6,898 nucleotides of DNA from an uncultured Clostridium sp. (GTDB taxonomy: Bacteria > Bacillota > Clostridia > Lachnospirales > Lachnospiraceae): NCBI GenBank assembly GCA_900551135.1, contig URUX01000131.1:1-6898 (forward strand), written 5' to 3'. Of the stretch, positions 1-6,844 are shown piece after piece. A program made the position numbers and the translations under genes. The notes beneath the pieces were generated by a model that saw only the letters and a program-made list of their open reading frames with translations, searched no databases and had not been told where the DNA came from. Each line of letters starts with the position of its first letter. Within the stretch, counting starts at the first letter, position 1.

Positions 1-1
1 G

Positions 2-1027
2 GTCATAGCCTATTACATTGCAAGAGAGCGGCTGAATTCCAAATCCGCAGAAGAAGCGGTGGGGCGCGCTATGGGGAAGATCAAAGGAGCCTATTCCCTG
101 GTCATCATGTCTCCCCGTAAGCTCATAGGAGCCAGAGATCCTTACGGATTCCGCCCGCTGTGTATCGGGAAAAGAGATAATGCCTATATACTGACCTCGG
201 AAAGCTGTGCCCTTGATACCCTGGGAGCCACTTTTGTGAGGGATGTCCTGCCCGGCGAAATCGTGACGATTACCCCGGAAAAGGGGATTATATCGGATAC
301 CAGCATGTGTATTTCCAGGGAAGAGCATGCCAGATGTGTGTTTGAATATATTTATTTTGCCAGACCAGATTCCGTAATCGATGGCGTATCGGTTCATGAA
401 TCACGGATAAAAGCAGGGGAACTGCTGGCAGAGAAGTATCCGGTGGAAGCAGATATTGTAATCGGAGTTCCGGACAGTGGGCTGGATGCGGCTCTGGGAT
501 TTTCGAAGAAATCAGGAATTCCCTATGGCATTGGACTGATTAAAAATAAATATATTGGAAGAACCTTTATCTCTCCGGGACAGAATGAGCGCCTGGATCA
601 GGTCAGAATCAAGCTTTCTCCTGTAAAAAGTGTGATTGAGGGAAAAAGGGTAGTATTGATTGACGATTCCATTGTCAGGGGTACGACCAGCAGGCGTATT
701 GTAAAACTTTTGCGGGATGCAGGAGCGAGAGAAATTCATATGAGAATTTCAGCCCCGCCTTTTTTGCACCCCTGCTATTATGGAACTGATATTGATTCCG
801 AAGAAAACCTGATTGCCTGCCGCCACAGCACAGAAGAGATTGCAGAATTGATCGGAGCAGATTCCCTGGGCTACCTGGAGGTGGGAAAGCTGGACAGGCT
901 CATCCATTGCAGGGACTATTGCGCCGCCTGTTTTCATGGAGAATATCCTACTAAAATACCGACTGATCTCCGGAAAGACCGGTTTGAACAGAAGCTGTCT
1001 GAACGAGCTCAGGGAAAGAGGAGCTAG
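2..1027 (+). CDS. purF: Amidophosphoribosyltransferase (glutamine PRPP amidotransferase), 5' truncated
   Basis: This enzyme catalyses the first committed step of purine synthesis: PRPP plus glutamine gives 5-phosphoribosylamine. The frame is open from base 2, so about 341 C-terminal residues are visible. Roughly the first 130 residues, including the catalytic N-terminal Cys, lie upstream, and the GTG at 59 is internal rather than the start. The end of the glutamine amidotransferase domain is recognisable (GAYSLV, RDPYGFRPL, SESCALD). It is followed by the phosphoribosyltransferase domain with the PRPP-binding motif IDDSIVRGTTS (bases 659-691). Cys codons at 335 (CVFEYIYFARPDS), 773 (PCYYG), 920 and 929 (CAAC) fit the four ligands of the [4Fe-4S] cluster in Bacillus-type PurF, which E. 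coli PurF lacks. An additional Cys is encoded at 908. The assignment of individual ligands is from memory of the family. The TAG stop directly abuts the carA ATG, so the two genes are probably co-transcribed and translationally coupled. Confidence 0.97.
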   Translation, partial: VIAYYIARERLNSKSAEEAVGRAMGKIKGAYSLVIMSPRKLIGARDPYGFRPLCIGKRDNAYILTSESCALDTLGATFVRDVLPGEIVTITPEKGIISDTSMCISREEHARCVFEYIYFARPDSVIDGVSVHESRIKAGELLAEKYPVEADIVIGVPDSGLDAALGFSKKSGIPYGIGLIKNKYIGRTFISPGQNERLDQVRIKLSPVKSVIEGKRVVLIDDSIVRGTTSRRIVKLLRDAGAREIHMRISAPPFLHPCYYGTDIDSEENLIACRHSTEEIAELIGADSLGYLEVGKLDRLIHCRDYCAACFHGEYPTKIPTDLRKDRFEQKLSERAQGKRS

Positions 1028-1033
1028 ATGATG
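1018..1033 (+). promoter_or_regulatory. carA ribosome binding site with two candidate ATGs
   Basis: GAGGAG at 1018-1023 lies inside the last codons of purF. It is followed by tandem ATG codons at 1028 and 1031. The first is only 4 bases from the GAGGAG and the second is 7 bases away, which is the better spacing. The second ATG may therefore be the main start, making CarA 366 rather than 367 residues. Termination of purF at 1025-1027 next to these ATGs would favour re-initiation. Confidence 0.6.
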
Positions 1034-2131
1034 AAAAAATTTGACAGAAAGCTGATTTTGGAAGATGGAAGTGAGTATTATGGATATGGTTTTGGCTCTG
1101 CAGATGAGCGAGTTACAGAGATTGTATTTAATACCTCTCCGGTAGGATACCAGGAAATTATTTCGGATCCATCGTATACGTACCAGACCGTTGTAATGGC
1201 CTATCCACTGATTGGCAATTATGGGATTGCAGAAGAGGACTTTGAGACAGAAACGCCGACAATTGGAGGGCTGGCAGTAAGGGATTATAATGACCAGCCG
1301 TCTAACTTCCGCAGTGAATATACGTTATCTGAAATTATGGAGAAGTACCGGATTCCGGGAATTTATGGAATTGATACCAGAAAGCTGGTACGCTCAATCC
1401 GCGATCTGGGAAGCAGAAAGGCTCTGATTACAGATGCAGATACTTCTTTACAGGACGGACTTTTGAAACTGGCATCCTGTGAAATACCAAAGAATGCAGT
1501 GGAACTGGTAAGCAGAAAAAAGATTCAGCAGTACCAGGTTCCTGACGGAAACTATCATGTAGCTGCCGTTGACTGCGGAATGAAGCAGAATATTGTAAGA
1601 AGTTTTAATAACAGAAACTGTAGTGTGACGGTATTTCCATGGAATACTTCTGCGGAAGAAATAGAAAAAATAAAACCGGATGGGATTTTTTTGTCCAATG
1701 GCCCGGGCGATCCGGCAGATGTCCAGCCAGTTATCGAACTGGTAAAAGAACTGCGGGGAAAATATCCTGTTTTTGGAATCTGCCTGGGACACCAGATTAT
1801 AGCACTGGCATATGGAGCAAAGACCTATAAGCTGAAATTCGGTCACAGGGGAGGAAACCATCCGGTAAGAAATCTGATAACAGGAAAAATCGAAATTACC
1901 TCCCAGAACCATTCTTATGCAGTAGACAGGGAAAGCCTTGCAGATACTAATTTACAGGTAACGCACCTGAATCTGCTGGATCAGACCATCGAAGGAGTTG
2001 CTTGTAAGGAAGACCGGGTATTCAGCGTACAGTATCATCCGGAAAGCGCACCAGGCCCACAGGACAGCGGTTATTTGTTTGAACAATTCATAGAGATCAT
2101 GGAGGAAGCGAAGAATGGCAAAACGAACTGA
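1028..2131 (+). CDS. carA: Carbamoyl-phosphate synthase small (glutaminase) subunit
   Basis: The small subunit hydrolyses glutamine and channels ammonia to CarB, which makes carbamoyl phosphate for pyrimidines and arginine. The 367 residues are of normal family length. The N-terminal CarA-specific domain covers about residues 1-170 (EIVFNTSPVGYQEI, SDPSYTYQTVVM, YPLIGNYG, GIYGIDTRKLVR). A class I glutamine amidotransferase domain follows, from about residue 178 (VAAVDCGMKQNIVR). Its catalytic triad is visible as Cys252 in GICLGHQ (codon at 1781) and His337 and Glu339 in QYHPES (codons at 2036 and 2042). The oxyanion-loop motif SNGPGDP and the motif SQNHSYAVD are intact. The gene starts immediately after the purF stop, and its end overlaps the start of carB by 17 bases in another frame, which is consistent with stoichiometric production of the two subunits. 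An alternative start is the ATG at 1031. No broken motif was seen. Confidence 0.97.
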   Translation: MMKKFDRKLILEDGSEYYGYGFGSADERVTEIVFNTSPVGYQEIISDPSYTYQTVVMAYPLIGNYGIAEEDFETETPTIGGLAVRDYNDQPSNFRSEYTLSEIMEKYRIPGIYGIDTRKLVRSIRDLGSRKALITDADTSLQDGLLKLASCEIPKNAVELVSRKKIQQYQVPDGNYHVAAVDCGMKQNIVRSFNNRNCSVTVFPWNTSAEEIEKIKPDGIFLSNGPGDPADVQPVIELVKELRGKYPVFGICLGHQIIALAYGAKTYKLKFGHRGGNHPVRNLITGKIEITSQNHSYAVDRESLADTNLQVTHLNLLDQTIEGVACKEDRVFSVQYHPESAPGPQDSGYLFEQFIEIMEEAKNGKTN

Positions 2132-5100
2132 TTTGAAGAAAATCCTTGTCATTGGTTCCGGTCCGATTGTAATTGGCCAGGCAGCCGAATTTGACTATGC
2201 AGGAACCCAGGCGTGTCTGGCGCTAAAAGAGGAAGGATATGAGGTAGTACTGTGTAATTCCAATCCGGCGACGATTATGACCGATACGTCTATTGCAGAT
2301 AAGGTGTATATGGAGCCGCTGACCCTGGAATATGTGGCAAAGATTGTCCGCCATGAGCGTCCGGACGCCATTGTCCCGGGAATCGGAGGCCAGACAGGCC
2401 TGAATCTGGCCATGCAGTTAGAAAAAAAGGGGATATTAAAAGAATGCCGTGTAGAACTTCTGGGAACCAGCAGTGAAAGTATTGAGAAGGCAGAAGACAG
2501 AGAACAGTTTAAAGAACTGTGCGAACGCTTAGGAGAGCCGGTGCTTCCCTCTGCTGTTGCCAATACGGTGGAGGAGGCGGTAACGGCTGCCAGAGAGATT
2601 GGTTATCCGGTGGTGCTCCGTCCGGCTTTTACCCTTGGCGGAACCGGAGGAGGTTTTGCAGATGATGAACCGGAGTTCCTGGAACTGATTAAAAATGCCC
2701 TCGCCCTGTCTCCGGTGCATCAGGTGCTGATTGAGAAAAGTGTAAAGGGTTTTAAGGAAATCGAATACGAAGTAATCCGTGATGCCAATGACACAGCCAT
2801 TACGGTCTGCAATATGGAAAATCTGGATCCGGTAGGAATCCACACAGGAGATTCCATCGTAGTCTGCCCTTCCCAGACCCTGACCAATAAAGAATACCAG
2901 ATGCTGCGGGACAGCGCTTTGAAAATCATCCGGGCACTGAAGATCGAAGGCGGCTGTAATGTACAGTTTGCACTGGATCCCAATTCGTTTCAGTATTATC
3001 TGATTGAGGTAAATCCCAGGGTGTCCCGTTCTTCAGCGCTGGCGTCAAAAGCAAGCGGTTATCCCATTGCAAGAGTATCGGCAAAGATCAGTGCAGGAAT
3101 GACTCTGGATGAGATTATGCTGGTCAATACCCCTGCATCCTTTGAACCAGCTCTGGATTACGTGGTAACGAAAATCCCCCGTTTCCCCTTTGATAAATTT
3201 ACAGATGCCAATCAGAAGCTGGGAACACAGATGAAGGCAACCGGCGAAGTCATGAGCGTGGGAAGAACCTTTGAGGAAAGCCTGCTGAAAGCCATCCGTT
3301 CTCTGGAAACCGGTGTCAGCCACCTGTATATGGAAAAATTTGAAAAACAGGACAGAATAGCTTTAATGGACTACATCCGGATCGGTACAGATGACAGAAT
3401 CTTTGCCATTGCCCGTCTGCTGCGGCTGGGAGAACCAGTTTCCGCTATCCATAAGCAGACTGGGATTGATCCGTTTTTTCTGAATAAAATGAAGCATATT
3501 ACAGAGATAGAGCAGGAACTGAAGACTGGTATTGGAGACAGAGAACTTTTGTATCAGGCGAAAAGGAACGGATTTTCCGACAGGACAGTTGCAGGACTGT
3601 GGAACCTGACGGAAGAAGATGTCTATAAAATGAGAAAAAAATACGGTATATTTCCAGTATATAAAATGATCGATACCTGCGCCTCGGAATTTGAAAGCTA
3701 TGTCCCCTATTTTTATTCCACCTATGAGGAGGAAAATGAATCTGTCGTAGGAAGCAGGAAAAAGATCCTGGTGCTGGGCTCCGGTCCGATCCGCATTGGC
3801 CAGGGAGTAGAGTTTGACTATTCTACCGTCCATGCGGTTAAGACGATCAAGGAGGCCGGATATGAGGCGATCATTATCAATAATAATCCGGAAACCGTGT
3901 CCACCGATTATACCACATCCGATAAGCTGTATTTTGAGCCTCTGTGTGTGGAAGATGTGATGAATGTGATTGAAATGGAAAAGCCGGAGGGTGTCATTGC
4001 CTCCTTAGGGGGTCAGACAGCCATCAATCTGGCAAAAACCTTGGAAGAAAGAGGGGTAAAACTGATCGGTACCGATTGTGCAGCCATCGAGAAGGCGGAA
4101 AACAGGGATGCCTTTGAAAAGCTGTTATTAGAACTTAAAATTCCCCAGCCGAAGGGACAGGCTGTCACCAATATAGAAGATGGAGTCAGGGCGGCAGAAG
4201 AGATTGGATATCCGGTGCTGGTTCGTCCAAGTTTTGTACTTGGAGGGAGAGCCATGCAGATTGTGGCAAAGGAAGAGCATCTGCGCCATTACCTGAAAAC
4301 AGCGGTAGAAATTGACGAGGATAAGCCGGTGCTGGTAGACAAATACATCTGCGGCAAGGAAGTAGAAATTGATGCTGTATGCGATGGAAAGGATGTATTT
4401 GTACCTGGGATTATGGAACTGGTAGAACGAACCGGTATCCATTCCGGCGATTCCATCAGCGTGTACCCTACATTCAGCATTTCGGAAAAGGTAAAGGAAA
4501 CCATTTTAGAGTATGCAAAAAAACTGGGGCTTGGAATCGGTATTGTAGGGCTTTACAATATCCAGTTTATTGTAGATAAAAAGGAGCAGGTCTATATTAT
4601 CGAAGTAAATCCGCGTTCTTCCAGAACCGTTCCCTTTTTATCAAAAGCAACAGGCTATCCAATTGCAGATATTGCAACAAAGGTGATTCTTGGAAAGACT
4701 CTGAGAGAACAGGGAATAGACGTCATCTATCCGAAAGAACGGACAAGGTGGTATGTAAAAGCGCCTGCATTTTCTTTTTCAAAGCTGCAGGGGATGGATG
4801 CGTACCTTTCCCCTGAGATGAAGTCTACAGGAGAAGCCATCGGATATGATAAGAAGCTTCACCGGGCAATGTATAAGGCCATGATTGCATCAGGTATCCG
4901 TGTGCAGAATTATGGAACGGTGATTGTGACTCTGGCAGATGAGGACAAAGAAGAAGCCATTCCGCTGATCCGGCGTTTCTATGATATGGGATTTAATATT
5001 GAAGCCACTTCCTTAACGGCAGAAACCCTGAAAAATCATGGAATCCGTACAAAAGTCCTGGGAAAGCCATCGGAAGGCAGCAGGGAAATCCTGGATGCCA

Positions 5101-5327
5101 TAGGTGCCGGATATGTCAGCTATGTGATTAACACCCGTGCGATTCTCTCCGGCGTCCACTATGAAGACGGAACTGCCATCCGAAGCGCCGCAGCGCAGAA
5201 TCACGTTACCATGTTTACATCTCTTGATACTGTCCGGGTATTGCTGGATGTATTAGAGGAAATTACCATTGGTATTTCTGAAATAACGGAGGAAGAACGA
5301 GATGATACCAAATACAAATTACAATAA
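2115..5327 (+). CDS. carB: Carbamoyl-phosphate synthase large subunit
   Basis: CarB makes carbamoyl phosphate from bicarbonate, two ATP and the ammonia delivered by CarA. Its 1070 residues match the full-length family (E. coli has 1073). The protein is an internal duplication: the first ATP-grasp half (carboxyphosphate) opens with KKILVIGSGPIVIGQ near residue 9, and the second (carbamoyl phosphate) opens with KKILVLGSGPIRIGQ at about residue 549. A linker and oligomerisation region lies between, at roughly 400-545. Metal- and ATP-binding motifs are present in both halves: EVNPRVSRSSALASK (Glu298, Asn300) and EVNPRSSRTVPFLSK (Glu830, Asn832). An MGS-like allosteric domain runs from about 933 to the end. 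Residues I associate with the E. coli ornithine site (VERTGIHSGDS, SPEMKSTGE) and nucleotide site (DEDKEE, VINTRA) are broadly retained, but effector specificity cannot be read from sequence. GGAGG at 2101-2105, 9 bases upstream and inside carA, supports this ATG. The 3' end overlaps the next gene by 26 bases. Confidence 0.98.
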   Translation: MAKRTDLKKILVIGSGPIVIGQAAEFDYAGTQACLALKEEGYEVVLCNSNPATIMTDTSIADKVYMEPLTLEYVAKIVRHERPDAIVPGIGGQTGLNLAMQLEKKGILKECRVELLGTSSESIEKAEDREQFKELCERLGEPVLPSAVANTVEEAVTAAREIGYPVVLRPAFTLGGTGGGFADDEPEFLELIKNALALSPVHQVLIEKSVKGFKEIEYEVIRDANDTAITVCNMENLDPVGIHTGDSIVVCPSQTLTNKEYQMLRDSALKIIRALKIEGGCNVQFALDPNSFQYYLIEVNPRVSRSSALASKASGYPIARVSAKISAGMTLDEIMLVNTPASFEPALDYVVTKIPRFPFDKFTDANQKLGTQMKATGEVMSVGRTFEESLLKAIRSLETGVSHLYMEKFEKQDRIALMDYIRIGTDDRIFAIARLLRLGEPVSAIHKQTGIDPFFLNKMKHITEIEQELKTGIGDRELLYQAKRNGFSDRTVAGLWNLTEEDVYKMRKKYGIFPVYKMIDTCASEFESYVPYFYSTYEEENESVVGSRKKILVLGSGPIRIGQGVEFDYSTVHAVKTIKEAGYEAIIINNNPETVSTDYTTSDKLYFEPLCVEDVMNVIEMEKPEGVIASLGGQTAINLAKTLEERGVKLIGTDCAAIEKAENRDAFEKLLLELKIPQPKGQAVTNIEDGVRAAEEIGYPVLVRPSFVLGGRAMQIVAKEEHLRHYLKTAVEIDEDKPVLVDKYICGKEVEIDAVCDGKDVFVPGIMELVERTGIHSGDSISVYPTFSISEKVKETILEYAKKLGLGIGIVGLYNIQFIVDKKEQVYIIEVNPRSSRTVPFLSKATGYPIADIATKVILGKTLREQGIDVIYPKERTRWYVKAPAFSFSKLQGMDAYLSPEMKSTGEAIGYDKKLHRAMYKAMIASGIRVQNYGTVIVTLADEDKEEAIPLIRRFYDMGFNIEATSLTAETLKNHGIRTKVLGKPSEGSREILDAIGAGYVSYVINTRAILSGVHYEDGTAIRSAAAQNHVTMFTSLDTVRVLLDVLEEITIGISEITEEERDDTKYKLQ

Positions 5328-6492
5328 TTTAAAAGAATCCTATCTGTTTTATCATATCGGGCAGAGAACAAACGCCTATCTGAAGCAGTATCCAGACACT
5401 CATCTGTACCGTATGGGCATTGGCGATGTCTCTCTGCCTCTATGTGACGAAGTGATCAAAGCGCTTCACAAAGCGGTAGAGGATCAGGGAGAAAAAAAGA
5501 CGTTTCATGGGTATATGCCGGAATGCGGAGATCCGGATCTGAGGACTGCCATAGCGGAATATTACAAAAACAGGAAGGTATCCCTTTCACCAGAGGAAGT
5601 ATTTATTTCCAGCGGAGCAAGCGATGAACTGGGAGACATTCTGGATCTGTTTGGAAAGGATAAGACGGTCCTGATTATGGAACCGGCTTATCCGGCTTAT
5701 GTGGATGCCAATATCATAGCAGGAAATAAAATTATCCATCTGCCGTCAGGAGAGAAGGATGGGTTTGTGCCGCTGCCTGATGAAAATACCATGGCTGATA
5801 TTATTTATATCTGCTCGCCGAATAATCCTACAGGGGCAGTTTTTAACCGTGAACAATTAAAGGTATGGGTGGATTATGCCAACAGATCAGAAGGGATTAT
5901 TTTATTTGATGCCGCATATGAGGCGTTTATTGAAGAGGAAGAAATTCCTCACAGTATTTTTGAAATAGAGGGAGCAGAAACCTGCGCCATTGAAATCTGC
6001 TCCCTGTCCAAGACAGCCGGCTTTACCGGAACCAGACTGGGTTATACGGTAATTCCCAAAGTGCTGGAACGCAGGGGAATGAATTTAAATGGTATGTGGG
6101 TGCGCAACCGCACTACAAAAACCAACGGAGTATCTTATATTATCCAGAAAGGCGGGGCCGCTGTTTTTACAGAAGAAGGACAACGGCAGATTCACGAAAG
6201 AATACAGGTATATAAACAGAATGCAAAGGTACTGATGGAGGCTCTGAATAAGCTGGGAATCTGGTATTGCGGGGGAAAAAATGCCCCTTATATCTGGATG
6301 AAGTGCCCCGATGGGATGGGAAGCTGGGAGTTTTTTGATTACCTGCTTCAGGAAATCCAGGTAGTAGGCACACCGGGAGAAGGGTTTGGCACCTGTGGAG
6401 AGGGATATTTCCGATTTTCCACTTTTGGATCACCTGAAGATACAGAAGAAGCGGCTGAGCGGCTTGTAAAGCTGCTTTCCCAGAGCAGATAA
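5302..6492 (+). CDS. dapL: LL-diaminopimelate aminotransferase-like PLP enzyme
   Basis: DapL converts tetrahydrodipicolinate and glutamate to LL-diaminopimelate and 2-oxoglutarate, bypassing the succinylase and acetylase routes to lysine and peptidoglycan. The 396 residues are close to the usual length of about 400. The N-terminal signature fits DapL (NLKESYLF, YRMGIGDVSLPL, TFHGYMPE). Fold type I aminotransferase residues are intact: Asn175 in SPNNPTG, Asp203 and Tyr206 in FDAAYEAF, the PLP Schiff-base Lys237 in SLSKTAGFTGTRLGYTV, and the carboxylate-binding Arg371 in GYFRFSTFG. The ATG has GGAGG at 5288-5292, 9 bases upstream, inside carB. It overlaps carB by 26 bases, so it belongs to the same operon. 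Some positions differ from canonical DapL as I remember it: GASDELGD at 105-112 stands where GAKSDLGN or GAKCD is usual, and GDPDLR replaces GYEFLR. The substrate is therefore less certain than the fold. It could be a divergent DapL clade or a related aminotransferase. Confidence 0.8.
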   Translation: MIPNTNYNNLKESYLFYHIGQRTNAYLKQYPDTHLYRMGIGDVSLPLCDEVIKALHKAVEDQGEKKTFHGYMPECGDPDLRTAIAEYYKNRKVSLSPEEVFISSGASDELGDILDLFGKDKTVLIMEPAYPAYVDANIIAGNKIIHLPSGEKDGFVPLPDENTMADIIYICSPNNPTGAVFNREQLKVWVDYANRSEGIILFDAAYEAFIEEEEIPHSIFEIEGAETCAIEICSLSKTAGFTGTRLGYTVIPKVLERRGMNLNGMWVRNRTTKTNGVSYIIQKGGAAVFTEEGQRQIHERIQVYKQNAKVLMEALNKLGIWYCGGKNAPYIWMKCPDGMGSWEFFDYLLQEIQVVGTPGEGFGTCGEGYFRFSTFGSPEDTEEAAERLVKLLSQSR

Positions 6493-6496
6493 GGGT

Positions 6497-6622
6497 TTAA
6501 AACGGGATTAGGGAACGTTCATGGCTATTTTCATAGATTTTACAGAGTTCCGGGGCATCTGTTCCATACTGCTCAAGAAAAGTGTTTTTCCGTACAGTTT
6601 CCGTTTTTCTGCCTTGTATTAT
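6497..6622 (-). other. Start-less minus-strand open frame, possible gene-tail remnant
   Basis: Read on the minus strand from 6622 down to the TAA at 6499-6497, there are 41 open codons after a TGA at 6625-6623. None is ATG, GTG or TTG. The product looks protein-like: it is charged and mixed, with VRKNTFLEQYGTDAPELC followed by KIYENSHERSLIPF and the stop. It could be the truncated 3' end of a lost gene, or part of a dispersed intergenic repeat that happens to be open. It overlaps the promoter region of the HTH gene and has no visible ribosome binding site. I cannot name a family, and random openness over 41 codons is possible. Confidence 0.2.
6587..6604 (+). repeat. TTTCCGT direct repeat with 11-bp period, candidate operator
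   Basis: TTTCCGT occurs at 6587-6593 and again at 6598-6604, separated by ACAG. Two 7-bp half-sites with a 4-bp spacer give an 11-bp period. This is the geometry of PhoB/OmpR-family response-regulator binding sites. The pair ends 9 bases before the putative -35 box of the promoter driving the HTH and response-regulator genes. The region is T-rich, so coincidence is possible, and the regulator is only inferred. Confidence 0.35.
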
Positions 6623-6642
6623 TCAAATTGCAGAATTATAAT
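6614..6642 (+). promoter_or_regulatory. Putative sigma-A-type promoter of the HTH/response-regulator module
   Basis: A perfect TATAAT -10 box lies at 6637-6642. Exactly 17 bases upstream is TTGTAT (6614-6619), a weak -35 that matches the consensus only in TTG. Transcription would begin near 6649, leaving a leader of about a dozen bases that includes the GGAGG at 6652-6656. A weak -35 preceded by a direct repeat is typical of an activator-dependent promoter, but this is inference. Confidence 0.55.
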
Positions 6643-6662
6643 ATACTCGCTGGAGGTGCAAA

Positions 6663-6828
6663 ATGGACTATATGACACTAAAAGATGCTGCCGAGAAATG
6701 GGACGTGACACCTCGCAGGGTAAAGTATTATTGTGCTGAGGGGGCGTATCCACGGCGCTGTGAAAATGGCTGGTATTTGGCTGATCCCCAAAACGGCAGA
6801 AAAGCCAGTTGATGACCGGATAAAATAA
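6663..6828 (+). pseudogene. Small helix-turn-helix DNA-binding protein, frameshifted by one extra G
   Basis: The gene starts at ATG 6663 with GGAGG at 6652-6656, 6 bases upstream. It encodes MDYMTLKDAAEKWDVTPRRV, then KYYCAEG. This is a helix-turn-helix start of the MerR/excisionase-like type found in very small proteins of Clostridia. Read as it stands, the frame then turns into GAYPRRCENGWYLADPQ and ends at TGA 6810-6812 after 49 residues. Dropping one G from the five-G run at 6740-6744 gives RIHGAVKMAGIWLIPKTAEK, then PVDDRIK and TAA at 6826-6828. That yields a coherent 54-residue protein with the tail (GAVK, WLIPK, AEKPVD) I recognise from this family. The gene is thus either inactivated, a slippage site, or affected by a sequencing error in the G run. 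The restored stop is 16 bases before the response regulator, suggesting co-transcription. DNA target and role are unknown. Confidence 0.75.
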
Positions 6829-6844
6829 GGGAAGGAACTGCGCC

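Larger units (their letters stand above)
6493..6662. other. Intergenic junction between the metabolic operon and a regulatory module
   Basis: These 170 bases separate the dapL stop from the small HTH gene and are T-rich in their second half. I see no strong GC stem followed by a T run, so no confident terminator for the purF-carAB-dapL message. The only hairpin candidate (6568-6598) has a weak, interrupted, mostly A-T stem. The interval holds a self-complementary octamer GAACGTTC (6513-6520), GTTCC repeated at 6547 and 6561, a TTTCCGT direct repeat and a promoter. It also contains an open minus-strand frame without a start codon. The last three are listed separately. Confidence 0.6.

Noticed and set aside
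59..61. GTG at 59 as the start of purF
   Set aside because: The same frame is open to base 2 and the upstream codons read as typical PurF sequence (YYIARERLN, SAEEAV). The gene is simply cut by the window edge.
1448..1912. 154-codon open frame on the minus strand inside carA
   Set aside because: It lies antisense to intact carA motifs, has no family resemblance, and is explained by codon bias of the real gene.
2649..2667. GGAGGAGG followed by ATGATG inside carB, resembling an internal translation start
   Set aside because: The purine run encodes the conserved glycine-rich ATP-grasp loop (GGTGGGFADDE) in frame. The ATGs are out of frame and lead to no plausible protein.
3363..3833. 156-codon open frame on the minus strand inside carB
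   Set aside because: It is a shadow of the CarB linker and second-half coding sequence, with no recognisable domain and no independent signals.
6513..6520. GAACGTTC palindrome as an operator
   Set aside because: It is a single 8-base palindrome with no partner site and no promoter next to it, so chance is a sufficient explanation.
6547..6565. GTTCC repeats at 6547 and 6561, each able to pair with GGAAC at 6512, as an attenuator-like switch
   Set aside because: The possible stems are only five base pairs with long loops, and no terminator follows, so there is no basis for a riboswitch or attenuator call.
6568..6598. Hairpin ACTG-GAAAA/TTTTC-CAGT followed by T-rich sequence as a terminator for dapL
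   Set aside because: The stem is interrupted by a 5/4-base internal loop, is mostly A-T, and the following T run is broken by CCG. It is too weak to call.
6521..6739. 72-codon plus-strand frame starting at ATG 6521
   Set aside because: It runs through the TATAAT promoter and the well-placed GGAGG of the HTH gene, then continues out of frame through that gene. Its product is a hydrophobic, low-plausibility sequence. Only a weak AGGGAA precedes its start.
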